Of a DNA stretch of 64,000 nt, positions 53,600 through 63,180 are shown in pieces. Within the stretch, counting starts at the first letter, position 1. The number at the start of each line of letters is the position of its first letter. The notes beneath the pieces are model-generated. The model worked only from the letters and a program-made list of their open reading frames with translations. It was not told the DNA's origin and made no database searches. The stretch comes from Microbulbifer agarilyticus S89 (GTDB lineage Bacteria; Pseudomonadota; Gammaproteobacteria; Pseudomonadales; Cellvibrionaceae), in assembly GCF_000220505.1 (NCBI RefSeq), contig NZ_AFPJ01000024.1:62001-126000 (forward strand), given 5' to 3'. The position numbers and the translations under genes were made by a program.

Positions 53600-54115
53600 T
53601 CACCAGTAGTGGTAGTGCAGCCGCTCATTTTTTTGCGGCCCATGAATCTGCCAGATCAGCTCGACCTCATCAGCATGCAGAATCAAATCTGCAGTATAGG
53701 TATCTGCGCCACTTTGGTGGGTATTCTGATGGCGAAATCCATGGGCAGTAACTGGCACGAAATTAAACAGCAAGACTGGCCGATCGCCCTGCACCTGCTC
53801 CAGCCGTACAAAGTCAACGCAGCGGGTCCAGCGGTAACTATTACTTAGCGCAATTTTGTGCCCTTCGGCGTCGGTAAATTTTGCCTGCTCGGTGAATACC
53901 GTATGCGCACCAAAGTTTTCCACTGCCACATCCCCGCGTCCGTGACCACGCCAGTTGGTGGCCGAGCCGGGGCCGTTGCTCGCATTGAAACTAAAGCTGC
54001 GCACCTTCGCCAGGCGGGCGCAAAGCTTTGTCAGTGCGACAAGGCCCGTTTTATCCACACCCTCTAAATCCACACTCTCTGGCTTCAAACTCTCTGCCTT
54101 CAATCTCTGACCCAC
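53600..54115 (-). CDS. DUF6314-like protein
   Basis: A 171-residue protein of uncertain start: the GTG at 54115 has no clear ribosome site, and GTG codons 14 or more residues later are possible. After a short variable head it shows LAKVRSFSFNASN, WRGHGRGDVAVENFG, YRWTRCVDFVRLEQV and the C-terminal FRHQNTHQSGADTYTADLILHADEVELIWQIHGPQKN. Its HxCxxDxYxxxF-like and WxIxGPxKx patterns match my memory of DUF6314, a lipocalin-like family of unknown function. No operon partner is seen. Confidence 0.75.
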   Translation of the reverse strand: MGQRLKAESLKPESVDLEGVDKTGLVALTKLCARLAKVRSFSFNASNGPGSATNWRGHGRGDVAVENFGAHTVFTEQAKFTDAEGHKIALSNSYRWTRCVDFVRLEQVQGDRPVLLFNFVPVTAHGFRHQNTHQSGADTYTADLILHADEVELIWQIHGPQKNERLHYHYW

Positions 54116-54330
54116 GCAGCTGCCGCCCTGTGCATAACTGTATTGCTGTCGCCCAGTGCGACAACCCCAAGCAAGATACCTATGAGCAGTTTATGCAATT
54201 TCAGATAGGTCGCCGCCTGTCCGGCAAACCTGTTACGCTGAAAGAGCGCCAGAGATCGGCAGAAGTAATAACGTCGTTAGAATAAATACAGCCGCATATC
54301 ACCCCCAGGTAATGCACAAGGAAGGCCACC

Positions 54331-55485
54331 ATGAGTATCCGCTCGCTGCCGAATGTACCCAGCCAGCTCCAGCAGTTGGTTGCCAGTCCCAGTGTCAGCG
54401 CCACCAACCCCAAACTCGACATGGGCAATCGCGGCGTCATCGACTTGCTGGCGGCCTGGCTGGAAACTCTCGGCTTTGCCGTTGAAATCATGCCGCTGCA
54501 AGACCAGCCCCACAAAGCCAACCTGATCGCCACCCTCGGACAGGGCGACGGCGGACTGGTCCTCGCCGGGCATACCGATACCGTGCCATACGACGACAAC
54601 CGTTGGCAGTCGGACCCATTCCAGCTGCAGGAGCGCGATAACCGTTTTTACGGGCTCGGCAGCACCGATATGAAGGGTTTCTTCCCTCTCGCCATCGAAG
54701 CTGCCAAGACTTTTGTCGACAAGCCATTGCAACAACCACTGATTATTCTCGCCACCGCGGATGAGGAAACCTCCATGGCCGGCGCCCGCGCGCTGGTGAA
54801 GGCCGGCTTACCCAAGGCGCGCTACGCGATTGTCGGCGAGCCCACCGGCCTCAAGCCCATTCGTATGCATAAGGGCATGATGATGGAGCGGCTGCGCATC
54901 ACCGGCCAGGCTGGCCACTCCTCCAACCCGGCCTATGGCGCCAGCGCTCTGGAAGCCATGCACACGGCGATGGGGGAGGTAATCAAGTTCCGCAATGAAA
55001 TACAGCAACGCTACCAAAACCCGGGGTTTGCGGTGGAGGTCCCCACTTTGAATTTGGGCTGTATCCATGGCGGCGACAATCCCAATCGAATTTGCGGCCA
55101 CACCGAACTGCAGTTCGACTTGCGCCCCCTGCCAGGCATGTCCATGGACGCGCTGCGCGGTGAGCTGCACCAGCGCCTTAAAGGCGCAATGACGGACGAA
55201 AAAATCCAGCTGAAAATGGACTCGCTGATCGGCGGGGTCGACGCCTTTGAAGAGCCCGCCGACTCTGAACTCGTCAAGGTCGCGGAACAGCTCACTGGCC
55301 ACAGTTCGGAAAGTGTGGCGTTTGCCACCGAGGCGCCTTTTTTACAGCAGCTTGGCATGCAGACCATTGTGCTTGGCCCCGGCGATATCGACCAGGCCCA
55401 CCAACCGGATGAGTATCTTGGCCTGGAACGTATTGACCCGATGGTGGAGACACTGAAAGGGATGATCGGAAGGTTCTGCCTTTGA
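54331..55485 (+). CDS. argE: Acetylornithine deacetylase
   Basis: A 384-residue M20 enzyme with a strong ribosome site (aaggaaggccacc). Motifs: NPKLDMGNRGVIDLLAAWLE, metal ligands in LAGHTDTVPYDDNRW and GSTDMKGFFPLAIEA, catalytic DEETSMAGARAL, then GEPTGLKPIRMHKGMM. The dimerisation domain has GQAGHSSNPAYGASALEAM. It deacetylates N-acetylornithine to ornithine in arginine synthesis. The gene for the first step of the same pathway, argA, follows downstream across a nested inverted repeat. Confidence 0.95.
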   Translation: MSIRSLPNVPSQLQQLVASPSVSATNPKLDMGNRGVIDLLAAWLETLGFAVEIMPLQDQPHKANLIATLGQGDGGLVLAGHTDTVPYDDNRWQSDPFQLQERDNRFYGLGSTDMKGFFPLAIEAAKTFVDKPLQQPLIILATADEETSMAGARALVKAGLPKARYAIVGEPTGLKPIRMHKGMMMERLRITGQAGHSSNPAYGASALEAMHTAMGEVIKFRNEIQQRYQNPGFAVEVPTLNLGCIHGGDNPNRICGHTELQFDLRPLPGMSMDALRGELHQRLKGAMTDEKIQLKMDSLIGGVDAFEEPADSELVKVAEQLTGHSSESVAFATEAPFLQQLGMQTIVLGPGDIDQAHQPDEYLGLERIDPMVETLKGMIGRFCL

Positions 55486-55522
55486 CGGAAACTCTGTTCA
55501 AAGCCAGTGGCGGTGCCGCTAC

Positions 55523-55614
55523 CGGATAGGGCCTTGTGAGGCACGCCGTGAACCCATCCCTGGGGGCTCCTCTAAAACATCCCTGTTTTAGAGGGCCTCA
55601 CAAGGCCCTATCCG
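55523..55614. repeat. Nested inverted repeat between argE and argA
   Basis: A perfect 20-bp inverted repeat has arms at 55523-55542 (CGGATAGGGCC...) and 55595-55614. Inside it, 55569-55579 and 55584-55594 form an 11-bp perfect hairpin with a TCCC loop that abuts the right arm. A smaller hairpin with the same CATCCCTG core lies at 55555-55562. The 92-bp size and symmetry fit a REP/BIME or a small non-autonomous mobile element. Confidence 0.75.
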
Positions 55615-55740
55615 ATACCGACACCTGCTCTCCAGCCGAATCCAATTTTTCGCCATTTGAGTAGAGATCAAAATCCGAATGCCGCATAAAGTGCGGTATA
55701 TTGTGACCGAAGCGAACTTAACTATCGAAACACAAAGAAC

Positions 55741-57054
55741 GTGAACACCGAAACCACCACACTCAACTGGTTCAGAAACGCCGCGCCCTATATCAACGAT
55801 TTGCGCGGACGAACCCTGGTGGTCGCGATTCCCGGCGAGGGGTTTGCCGACGAGAATTTTCGCAATCTGGTGCACGACCTCACGCTGCTGATCAGCCTCG
55901 GGGTAAAACTGGTCCTCGTGCATGGCGCACGCGTCCAGGTAAACAGTGCGCTGCAACAGGCGGGGATCAAAAGTCGCTTTCTTGGCAACACACGCATTAC
56001 CGACCGGGAAACCCTCGAGGTGATTAAGGCCACCGTCGGTAAACTGCGGCTCGAAGTCGAGGCCGCCTTTTCCCAGGGCCTGCCCGACTCGCCCATGGCA
56101 GGTGCCGCGCTTAAAGTCATTTCCGGGAACTTTGTCAGTGCGCGCCCGGTAGGGGTTATTGACGGCACCGACATGCGCTGGACCGGACAAGTACGGCGCA
56201 TCGACGAACAGGCCATCGCCCGGGCGCTGCAAGACAACTCCCTGGTGTTGCTCTCGCCCTTTGGTACATCGCTTACCGGTGAGCTGTTCAACCTCAACTA
56301 TCTGGACCTTGCCGCCGAAGCCGCCAAGGCCCTGCAGGCAGAGAAGCTGATTCTGTTCCGCGACTTGCCGCAACTGGACGTGGATGGGGAGCCGGTACAC
56401 GACCTCAGTATTCACCAGGCCGAGGATGTCGCGGAAAAAATCAGTAGTGAAACCCTGAACTGCGCAATCGCCGCATGCAGTGCCGGCACCCAGCGGGTCC
56501 ACCTGCTAAGTTATGCCGACAACGGCGCCTTGCTGCAGGAACTGTTCAGCCGGGAAGGTACCGGCACCATGATTTACCGGGACAGTTACGAGGTTATCCG
56601 GCGCGCACGCATCCAGGATGTCGGCGGTATTCTCGGGCTGATCCGCCCACTGGAAAAGCAGGGTGTGCTGGTGCGGCGCTCGCGGGAAAAGCTGGAGGCG
56701 GAGATCGACCATTTCACGCTCGTGGAAGTAGATGGTACCCCGGTGGCCTGCGCTGCCCTGTATCCGATTCTCGACGACGAGGGCGACACCATCGCCGCAG
56801 AAGTTGCTTGCGTGGCTATTCACCCGGAATTTCGCGGTGGCGGCCGCGGTGCTAAATTAATGCAGCACCTTGAACGGCAGGCGCGCGCGCTGGACTTATC
56901 GGAACTCTACGTGCTCACCACGCAAACCGAGCATTGGTTTATCGAGCGCGGGTTTGCCCAGGTCGACGTATCCCAATTGCCCACCAGTCGTAAATCGCTG
57001 TACAACATTCAGCGAAATTCACGCGTCTTATGCAAGCGGCTCGCAACGCAATAA
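55741..57054 (+). CDS. argA: N-acetylglutamate synthase
   Basis: A 437-residue protein with a GTG start. The N-terminal kinase-like domain (residues ~10-290) contains TLVVAIPGEGFADENFRNLVHDLTLL and KLVLVHGARVQVN. The C-terminal GNAT domain shows IRRARIQDVGGILGLIRPLE, CAALYPILDDEGDTIAAEVACVAIHP and the acetyl-CoA motif EFRGGGRGAKLM. It makes N-acetylglutamate, the first step of arginine synthesis, and is normally inhibited by arginine through the kinase-like domain. Confidence 0.95.
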   Translation: MNTETTTLNWFRNAAPYINDLRGRTLVVAIPGEGFADENFRNLVHDLTLLISLGVKLVLVHGARVQVNSALQQAGIKSRFLGNTRITDRETLEVIKATVGKLRLEVEAAFSQGLPDSPMAGAALKVISGNFVSARPVGVIDGTDMRWTGQVRRIDEQAIARALQDNSLVLLSPFGTSLTGELFNLNYLDLAAEAAKALQAEKLILFRDLPQLDVDGEPVHDLSIHQAEDVAEKISSETLNCAIAACSAGTQRVHLLSYADNGALLQELFSREGTGTMIYRDSYEVIRRARIQDVGGILGLIRPLEKQGVLVRRSREKLEAEIDHFTLVEVDGTPVACAALYPILDDEGDTIAAEVACVAIHPEFRGGGRGAKLMQHLERQARALDLSELYVLTTQTEHWFIERGFAQVDVSQLPTSRKSLYNIQRNSRVLCKRLATQ

Positions 57055-57257
57055 ATTTGCCTGGCGACCAAGCTAAAACGGACAGTTCTTTCGCCCGCCT
57101 CGCACCGTTTCACCAAGCGCGCACAACACGTTTCATTTTGCTAACCTGTGGCGCTGCCGGGCACACCAGACCTGCCCGCGCTGAACGCAATCTATCTGTA
57201 GATGATCACGTTTGACCGTCACGTATCACGTTTAACCGTCACGTAAAAAGTACCGCT

Positions 57258-59093
57258 ATGCCTCAGTACCGCTCACGCACTTCCACCGCTGGCCGCAATA
57301 TGGCCGGCGCCCGCGCCCTGTGGCGCGCCACCGGCATGAAGGATGAAGACTTCCACAAGCCCATTATTGCCGTGGCCAACTCGTTTACCCAATTTGTACC
57401 GGGGCACGTGCACCTGAAGGATATGGGGCAGCTTGTCGCGCGGGAGATTGAAAAGGCCGGCGGTGTCGCCAAGGAATTCAACACCATCGCGGTGGATGAC
57501 GGTATCGCCATGGGCCACGACGGCATGCTGTACAGCTTGCCGAGCCGCGAAATCATCGCTGACTCCGTGGAGTATATGGTGAATGCACACTGCGCCGACG
57601 CACTGGTGTGTATCTCAAACTGCGACAAGATCACCCCGGGGATGCTGATGGCCGCCATGCGCCTGAACATTCCGGTGATTTTTGTTTCCGGCGGCCCAAT
57701 GGAAGCGGGTAAAACCAAGCTCGCCGACCACAAGCTGGATCTTGTTGATGCAATGGTGATCGCGGCCACCGATTCCGCCACCGACGAGGAAGTGGCCGAG
57801 TATGAGCGTTCGGCCTGCCCTACCTGTGGCTCCTGTTCCGGTATGTTCACCGCCAATTCCATGAACTGCCTGACCGAGGCTCTGGGCCTGTCCCTGCCCG
57901 GTAACGGCACCACCCTCGCCACTCATGCGGACCGCGAACAGCTGTTCCTGCGCGCCGGTCGCGAAATCGTGAGCCTGGCCAAGCGCTACTACGAGCAGGA
58001 CGATGAATCTGCCCTGCCACGCAGCATCGCCAACCGCGCTGCGTTTACCAATGCAATGGCCCTGGACATTGCCATGGGCGGTTCCACCAATACCATTTTG
58101 CACCTGCTGGCCGCAGCGCTGGAAGGCGAAGTCGATTTCACCCTGGCGGACATCGACCGCCTGTCTCGCAAGATTCCGCAGCTGTGTAAAGTCGCCCCGA
58201 ACACCCAGAAGTACCACATCGAAGACGTGCACCGCGCCGGCGGCGTGATGTCGATTCTCGGTGAACTTGAAGCCGGTGGACTGATTGATGCCAGCCTGCC
58301 GACGGTGCACAGCAAATCCTTCCGAGATGCGCTGGAAGAGTGGGACATCCGCCGTACCGATAATCCGGACGTACACAAGTTCTTCCGCGCGGGCCCGGCC
58401 GGTATTCCGACCCAGGAAGCATTCAGCCAGGACTGCCGCTGGAACAACCTGGACGGCGACCGCGAGCAGGGCTGTATTCGCTCAATCGAGCACGCCTACT
58501 CTTCCGAAGGTGGCCTGGCCGTACTTTTTGGCAACCTCGCTCCAGACGGCTGCGTGGTAAAGACTTCCGGCGTGGAAGAGGAACTGTGGCAGTTTGAAGG
58601 TCCCGCACATGTGGTGGAAAGCCAGGAAGATGCCGTCGCGCATATTCTTGAGGGCAAGGTTAAAGAGGGCGAAGCGGTGATCGTGCGCTACGAGGGCCCG
58701 AAAGGAGGCCCGGGTATGCAGGAAATGCTGTACCCCACCAGCTACCTGAAGTCCAAGGGACTGGGCAAATCCTGCGCGCTGATTACCGACGGCCGCTTTT
58801 CCGGCGGCACGTCCGGCCTGTCGATCGGTCACGTATCCCCGGAAGCGGCGGGTGGTGGCAATATCGCGCTGGTGCAGGACGGCGATCTGGTGCGCATCGA
58901 CATTCCAAAGCGCCTGATTGAGGTAGATATTCCGGAAGCAGAATTGCACCGCCGTCGCGAGGCCATGAACGCCAAGGGAGCGCAGGGCTGGAAGCCGGTG
59001 CAGCAGCGTCCGCGTAAAGTGAGCCGCGCGCTCAAAGCTTATGCGCTGTTGGCTACCAGTGCTGACAAGGGTGCGGTGCGGGAAATCGACTGA
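57258..59093 (+). CDS. ilvD: Dihydroxy-acid dehydratase
   Basis: A 611-residue protein. Motifs: [40 protein letters not shown] (iron-sulfur ligand Cys), [20 protein letters not shown] (second Cys ligand, near residue 195), [15 protein letters not shown] and, late, [22 protein letters not shown]. It dehydrates 2,3-dihydroxy acids to 2-keto acids for valine and isoleucine, using an oxygen-sensitive Fe-S cluster. The length is usual for the E. coli-type enzyme. It is transcribed alone and ends at a bidirectional terminator. Confidence 0.97.
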   Translation: MPQYRSRTSTAGRNMAGARALWRATGMKDEDFHKPIIAVANSFTQFVPGHVHLKDMGQLVAREIEKAGGVAKEFNTIAVDDGIAMGHDGMLYSLPSREIIADSVEYMVNAHCADALVCISNCDKITPGMLMAAMRLNIPVIFVSGGPMEAGKTKLADHKLDLVDAMVIAATDSATDEEVAEYERSACPTCGSCSGMFTANSMNCLTEALGLSLPGNGTTLATHADREQLFLRAGREIVSLAKRYYEQDDESALPRSIANRAAFTNAMALDIAMGGSTNTILHLLAAALEGEVDFTLADIDRLSRKIPQLCKVAPNTQKYHIEDVHRAGGVMSILGELEAGGLIDASLPTVHSKSFRDALEEWDIRRTDNPDVHKFFRAGPAGIPTQEAFSQDCRWNNLDGDREQGCIRSIEHAYSSEGGLAVLFGNLAPDGCVVKTSGVEEELWQFEGPAHVVESQEDAVAHILEGKVKEGEAVIVRYEGPKGGPGMQEMLYPTSYLKSKGLGKSCALITDGRFSGGTSGLSIGHVSPEAAGGGNIALVQDGDLVRIDIPKRLIEVDIPEAELHRRREAMNAKGAQGWKPVQQRPRKVSRALKAYALLATSADKGAVREID

Positions 59094-59122
59094 GCGCAGC
59101 AAACGGCAACTGCATGACACCG

Positions 59123-59159
59123 TAAATAAAAAGGGGCGCACTGCGTCCCTTTTTATTTA
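59123..59159. terminator. Bidirectional terminator between ilvD and the LysR gene
   Basis: TAAATAAAAAGGGGCGCA pairs with TGCGTCCCTTTTTATTTA (one G-U pair), giving A- and T-rich arms on both sides. It overlaps the last codons and stop of the convergent LysR gene. Confidence 0.88.
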
Positions 59160-60070
59160 CCACCGGTATTGGCAGGCTTCGTTCTCTCTTCCTCACGCCA
59201 GTCCGCGAACGTCTGCAACAAAAAATCAATTGCGGCACGCACCCGCACTGGCAGATGCCGATGATCGCGGTAGACCAGCCAGGTATTCGGGCCCGGCGCC
59301 CAGTAGCCCTCCAGCACCGGCTTCAAGGTGCCATCGTGCGCTGCCTCGCCAAAACTCGATCCGGGCAAATAGGCAATACCCAGCCCCGCTTGGCAGGCCG
59401 CAACTACACTGCGCCCACTGTTGGCGCGCCAGCGCCCCGATATACGCACCTCGGTTTCCCCGTCGCGCTCGCGAAAGCGCCAGCGATCACTATTCGCGAT
59501 AATGCAGTAATGGTAGGTGAGATCCTGAGGCTGCTGAGGGGTCCCATGTGCGGCCAGGTACGCCGGACTGGCCATGCACTTCAAGGCGCGCGCAACCAGT
59601 GGCCGCGCGATGAGTTGCGAGTCCTGCGGATCCCCGTAACGCACCGCCAGATCAAACCCTTCTTCAACGAAGTTCACCAGCCGACTGTTAAAATCGATCT
59701 CTACCTGTAAATCAGGATGCCCCAGGGCGAACCGCATGAGTGCCGGTGCCACGTAACGCTCGGCAAACTCGCCCGCAGCAGACACACGCAACCGCCCGGC
59801 CAAGGCACCCCGCTGGCGCCCAATCTGCTCCTCCACGGCTTCGAGGCCATTCATCAGGTCCCGACACTCGTCATAGTATTGCTGCCCAGCTTCGGTCAGA
59901 CGCACGATGCGGGTACTACGCGCCACCAGGGAAACCCCAAGCCGTGTCTCCAAGGCCTTGACCTTGCGTGACACGTGCGACGTCGAAACCCCCAGCTGGC
60001 GCGCGGCCGAAGAAAAGCCCTGGGTTTCCGCCACGGCAAGAAATTCAGGCAACCCATCTAGTTGCGCCAT
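59153..60070 (-). CDS. LysR family transcriptional regulator
   Basis: A 305-residue protein. The N-terminal helix-turn-helix is classical: LPEFLAVAETQGFSSAARQLGVSTSHVSRKVKALE, LGVSLVARSTRIVRLTEAGQQYYD. Residues 90-290 are a periplasmic-binding-like effector domain (RLRVSAAGEFAERYVAPALMRF, DLAVRYGDPQDSQL). It is divergent from a DJ-1/PfpI gene (97 bases between the starts), so it probably controls that gene. The shared region contains GGGG-ATTA-CCCC. Confidence 0.94.
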   Translation of the reverse strand: MAQLDGLPEFLAVAETQGFSSAARQLGVSTSHVSRKVKALETRLGVSLVARSTRIVRLTEAGQQYYDECRDLMNGLEAVEEQIGRQRGALAGRLRVSAAGEFAERYVAPALMRFALGHPDLQVEIDFNSRLVNFVEEGFDLAVRYGDPQDSQLIARPLVARALKCMASPAYLAAHGTPQQPQDLTYHYCIIANSDRWRFRERDGETEVRISGRWRANSGRSVVAACQAGLGIAYLPGSSFGEAAHDGTLKPVLEGYWAPGPNTWLVYRDHRHLPVRVRAAIDFLLQTFADWREEERTKPANTGGK

Positions 60071-60167
60071 TGTTGCACTCCAGCAATAAAGCTTTGCATT
60101 TTAAGGGGATTACCCCCCTACAGGGAAATGCCTAACATGGGCCCACTGAAATTGAGGAGTGATACCA

Positions 60168-60836
60168 ATGACGAAAATCCTGGTAATTGTGACCAATAGC
60201 GCGAAGTTAGGTGACGCCGAAGATAACGGGACCTATGCGCCAGAACTAACCCATGCGCTGCATGCACTCAACGACGCCGGCTTCACCTACGACCTGGCCT
60301 CGATCGCCGGAGGCAATGCCCCAATCTATGGGACTGACATCGACGACGCGGTGAACCGCACCATGCTGGCGGACGGCGGCCTGCTGTCGGCGATGACCAA
60401 CACCAAGCGACTCGCGGACATCAACCCAGAGGACTATCAGGGGATCTTCTACCCTGGCGGTTTCGGCTTGCTCAACGACCTCGCCCACGATAAAGCGGCG
60501 GCTGGCATTACCGCCGCGCGTTATGACGCGGGCGCGGTCGTGGGCGCGGTGTGCCACGGGCCCGCGGGCCTGCTGGAAGTCACCCTGGCCAACGGCAGCA
60601 ACATCATGAGCGGTAAAACGGTAACCTGCTTTACCCGCCGTGAAGAGGAAGAATTCGGCACTATCGACCAGATTCCGTTTGTACTGCAGGACGCGATCAG
60701 CAGCAAAGCCGGGCAGTTCCACGAAGTGGATCCCTGGGGTGAAAATGTCCTGGTGCAGGAGCGTCTGGTCACCGGGCAAAACCCGGCATCCGCCGGTGGG
60801 GTCGGGCAGGCGATGGTTAAACTACTGAAAAGTTAA
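60168..60836 (+). CDS. DJ-1/PfpI family protein (type 1 glutamine amidotransferase-like)
   Basis: A 222-residue protein from the ATG at 60168, preceded by tgaggagtgatacca. It shows KILVIVTNSAKLGDAEDNGTYAPELTHAL, YQGIFYPGGFGLLNDLA and the nucleophile elbow VVGAVCHGPAGLLEV (Cys about residue 127). The late TGQNPASAGGVGQAMVKLL is shared with Hsp31/YajL-like relatives of DJ-1. Members act as glyoxalase III, deglycase-like or chaperone proteins. The divergent LysR regulator suggests it is induced by some metabolite or stress. Confidence 0.9.
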   Translation: MTKILVIVTNSAKLGDAEDNGTYAPELTHALHALNDAGFTYDLASIAGGNAPIYGTDIDDAVNRTMLADGGLLSAMTNTKRLADINPEDYQGIFYPGGFGLLNDLAHDKAAAGITAARYDAGAVVGAVCHGPAGLLEVTLANGSNIMSGKTVTCFTRREEEEFGTIDQIPFVLQDAISSKAGQFHEVDPWGENVLVQERLVTGQNPASAGGVGQAMVKLLKS

Positions 60837-60864
60837 CCAGATAGTTATTTCGACTATCAACGTA

Positions 60865-60892
60865 ACCTCCCGCTACCTGAGTAGCGGGAGGT
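60865..60892. terminator. Strong hairpin between the DJ-1/PfpI gene and tonB
   Basis: ACCTCCCGCTAC pairs perfectly with GTAGCGGGAGGT around a CTGA loop. It lies between convergent genes and can serve both, although a uridine tract is missing on both sides. Confidence 0.6.
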
Positions 60893-60912
60893 ACTGTCGT
60901 TACTCCGTTAAG

Positions 60913-61575
60913 TTACTCCGCAAGCTTGTACGAAATTCGGTTGCGGACACCGTGTCTTTCCACCGGTTTACCATCCACTACCGGGGGACGATATTTGAAC
61001 CGCTCTACGGCCCTTAGCGCCGATTGATTGAACACATCCGTTGGCGTGCCCGAGGCATCGTACCCTCCGACTACAGATGGATTTTTCACGGAGCCGTTTT
61101 TGCTAATTGTGAACTCCACTACGACATAGCCCTCAACCCCTCTTGCCATCGCTCTGCGCGGATAGCGCGGTGCTGGCTTGTAGATTGGCATCGGGTCCGC
61201 AGTCACAATGGAAGTATCGACTTTTGTGCCGGTTGTTGTTGGCGGCTGAAATACGATCGGCATATCGCCCGGATCTAGCGTGTGCTCAACCGTGGTTGGC
61301 GTTATCGGCGGGGGTAACTCCTGGGGCTTGGCCACACGCGTATCACGAATAACGGTCGGCTTCAGCTTCGGCAAGTGAATGGGCGCGATTGTTGGCGATT
61401 CCTCTACTGGTGGTTCTTGCAGATCGGTCGCAATAAGCTGCGACATACCGAATAGCAATAAACCAGTAACCCCCAGGGCCATGGCGCCATTGCGTAATAC
61501 AACCATCGATTGCGTCGCAGTACGAATGGGTAGTGATTGAAACGACGTGGAATTGAGCGGATAAGCCAGTTCCAT
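60913..61575 (-). CDS. TonB family energy transducer (second copy)
   Basis: A 220-residue protein from the ATG at 61575, behind aaggagagg. One N-terminal helix (RNGAMALGVTGLLLFGMSQLIA) is followed by a proline-rich periplasmic stretch (residues ~55-125). The TonB C-terminal domain then reads YPRRAMARGVEGYVVVEFTISKNGSVKNP ... ALRAVERFKYRPPVVDGKPV. It closely resembles the TonB at 63181 in the C-terminal domain, so it is a paralogue. It lies downstream of a terminator, suggesting a promoter of its own. It would transmit proton-motive force to outer-membrane receptors. Confidence 0.93.
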   Translation of the reverse strand: MELAYPLNSTSFQSLPIRTATQSMVVLRNGAMALGVTGLLLFGMSQLIATDLQEPPVEESPTIAPIHLPKLKPTVIRDTRVAKPQELPPPITPTTVEHTLDPGDMPIVFQPPTTTGTKVDTSIVTADPMPIYKPAPRYPRRAMARGVEGYVVVEFTISKNGSVKNPSVVGGYDASGTPTDVFNQSALRAVERFKYRPPVVDGKPVERHGVRNRISYKLAE

Positions 61576-61770
61576 AACACCTCTCCTTGTTATTTTCAGG
61601 TGTTGTTTACGGTGCTGCGCCAAAACCCGACAGGCGCGGCGATGGAAAAAGCTGATCAGCTATTTACAGGTTTAGTTGAATCTGGCGATATTGCAAATAA
61701 TTCGCATTTATTGGTCACAAAATGCGCCAGCGCCACTTAGTCAGTTGCTCTCGTTAAATAGGCGTATAAA

Positions 61771-61796
61771 AAAAGGCCACACAAAGTGCGGCCTTT
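61771..61796 (-). terminator. Terminator of the exbD-tonB-TPR operon
   Basis: GGCC-mismatch-CAC / GTG-GGCC arms give a hairpin; on the reverse strand it is followed by a run of seven T. It stops transcription leaving the TPR gene before the second tonB gene. The remaining 61576-61770 holds the leader of that tonB and no gene. Confidence 0.75.
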
Positions 61797-61830
61797 TCGG
61801 TCGGAGAAAACCTCCGGCATGTAACACATA

Positions 61831-63168
61831 TTACATAGCCAGCTGTTTTTCCCGCTCCTGCTCTTTCTCTACGAAAGTAATCCACTGCTTGGCGAACTTC
61901 TCGGAGCGCTTGTCATCCAGCGCTTTCTTGAAGTTGTTCAAGGAGGCGTCGTACTTCTTCAGGTTGGCGTTAGCCATACCAAGTACGATGTAGAGCTGGT
62001 CCGGACGCTTGATGCTGCCCTTCTTCAGCGCCTTGGCGCCCATCTCCAGTGCCTGCTGGTTCTTGTCCAGGTCCAGGTAAATACCCGCGAGACGCGAGTA
62101 GATCTCACCCTTGTCAGACAAGCTCGCTGCAGCTTCCAGCTCCGGAATAGACTTTTGCAGTTCCTGAGCCATCTGGTAGGCCTGCGCCAGAGTTTCAAGG
62201 TTCTTGGAGGTACGCTCGATCTTCTTCTCGCTCATACCTTTGTCGATGACCTTGGCGCCCTTGTACGGCATTTCAGCACCCATAAAGAGATAAGCCATAT
62301 TCAACAGCTCTTTCTCTTTCTGCAGGGCACCGGCAAGGTAGGCCGCTTCCATCATGTGAAGCATATCGTCTTCACGCTTCAGCTCACCATACATGCCCGC
62401 CAGCTGCTTGTAGTACTCACCTTTCGGATAGTGCTTCACCAGCTCTTCCAGAATACTGGCCACCTGCTTGTAGTCGTTCTTGTCGTAGTACAAGAAACGC
62501 TGCATGCTGTACCAGTTTTCCTTGGGCACCTTGCCTTCTTTTTTGTACATGGACACAGCCTGATTCATATCAGACAGCGCCTTGGCATTGTCACCCAGCT
62601 GGTAGTAAGCCTGGGAGCGCAGCGCGTAAGAGTCCGCGTTAACACTATCAGATGCCTTGAACCAGCGGTTCAGGTAGTTAATTGCCTGCTTGTAGTCTTC
62701 GGTTACGAAGTACAGCTGGGCAATGGTCAGCAGTGTATTGACCTCCAGCGCCACCGGCAGGTTCTCTACACCCTGCGCCAGCACTTGCTTGTAGTAGGAG
62801 ATCGCCTGCGGGTACTTCTCCATGCTGTAGTTCACAAAGCCGAAGTAGAAGTACATCTGTGCGGTTTCGAAACCATTCAGCTTGGACTTGTTCGACTCCA
62901 TTTCGCGCAGGGCGGCCAGGGCGGCCGGCCAGTTCTGCGCGTCCGCCGCTTCCTGAGCCTTGCCCAGGTACTTGAACGCGCTCTCGCGCATCGACGGGGT
63001 CTTGCGGGTTTTCTTCTCGCTCTGCGCTTCCGCCTGGGCAAAAGAAGCAGACACACCCACAGCCTCCAGCACGGTTACGCTAACCGCAGGTGCCAAAACC
63101 AGGGGTAGCGCTACGGATGTGCGCAGGACAAGCCGGGAAAGGCTCTTTGTCACGGTCGTCATATTCAT
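61831..63168 (-). CDS. Periplasmic tetratricopeptide-repeat protein of the TonB system
   Basis: A 445-residue protein. A long signal peptide (residues 1-44, SVALPLVLAPAVSVTVLEAVGVSASFAQA) is followed by about ten helical repeats of TPR type, for example AQMYFYFGFVNYSMEKYPQAISYYKQVLA, YALRSQAYYQLGDNAKALSDMNQAV and GEIYSRLAGIYLDLDKNQQALEMGAKAL. TPR proteins next to exbB/exbD/tonB genes (like TtpC in Vibrio) are needed for some TonB2-type systems. It sits 12 bases after tonB. Confidence 0.92.
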   Translation of the reverse strand: MNMTTVTKSLSRLVLRTSVALPLVLAPAVSVTVLEAVGVSASFAQAEAQSEKKTRKTPSMRESAFKYLGKAQEAADAQNWPAALAALREMESNKSKLNGFETAQMYFYFGFVNYSMEKYPQAISYYKQVLAQGVENLPVALEVNTLLTIAQLYFVTEDYKQAINYLNRWFKASDSVNADSYALRSQAYYQLGDNAKALSDMNQAVSMYKKEGKVPKENWYSMQRFLYYDKNDYKQVASILEELVKHYPKGEYYKQLAGMYGELKREDDMLHMMEAAYLAGALQKEKELLNMAYLFMGAEMPYKGAKVIDKGMSEKKIERTSKNLETLAQAYQMAQELQKSIPELEAAASLSDKGEIYSRLAGIYLDLDKNQQALEMGAKALKKGSIKRPDQLYIVLGMANANLKKYDASLNNFKKALDDKRSEKFAKQWITFVEKEQEREKQLAM

Positions 63169-63180
63169 ATGCGTCCCCTA

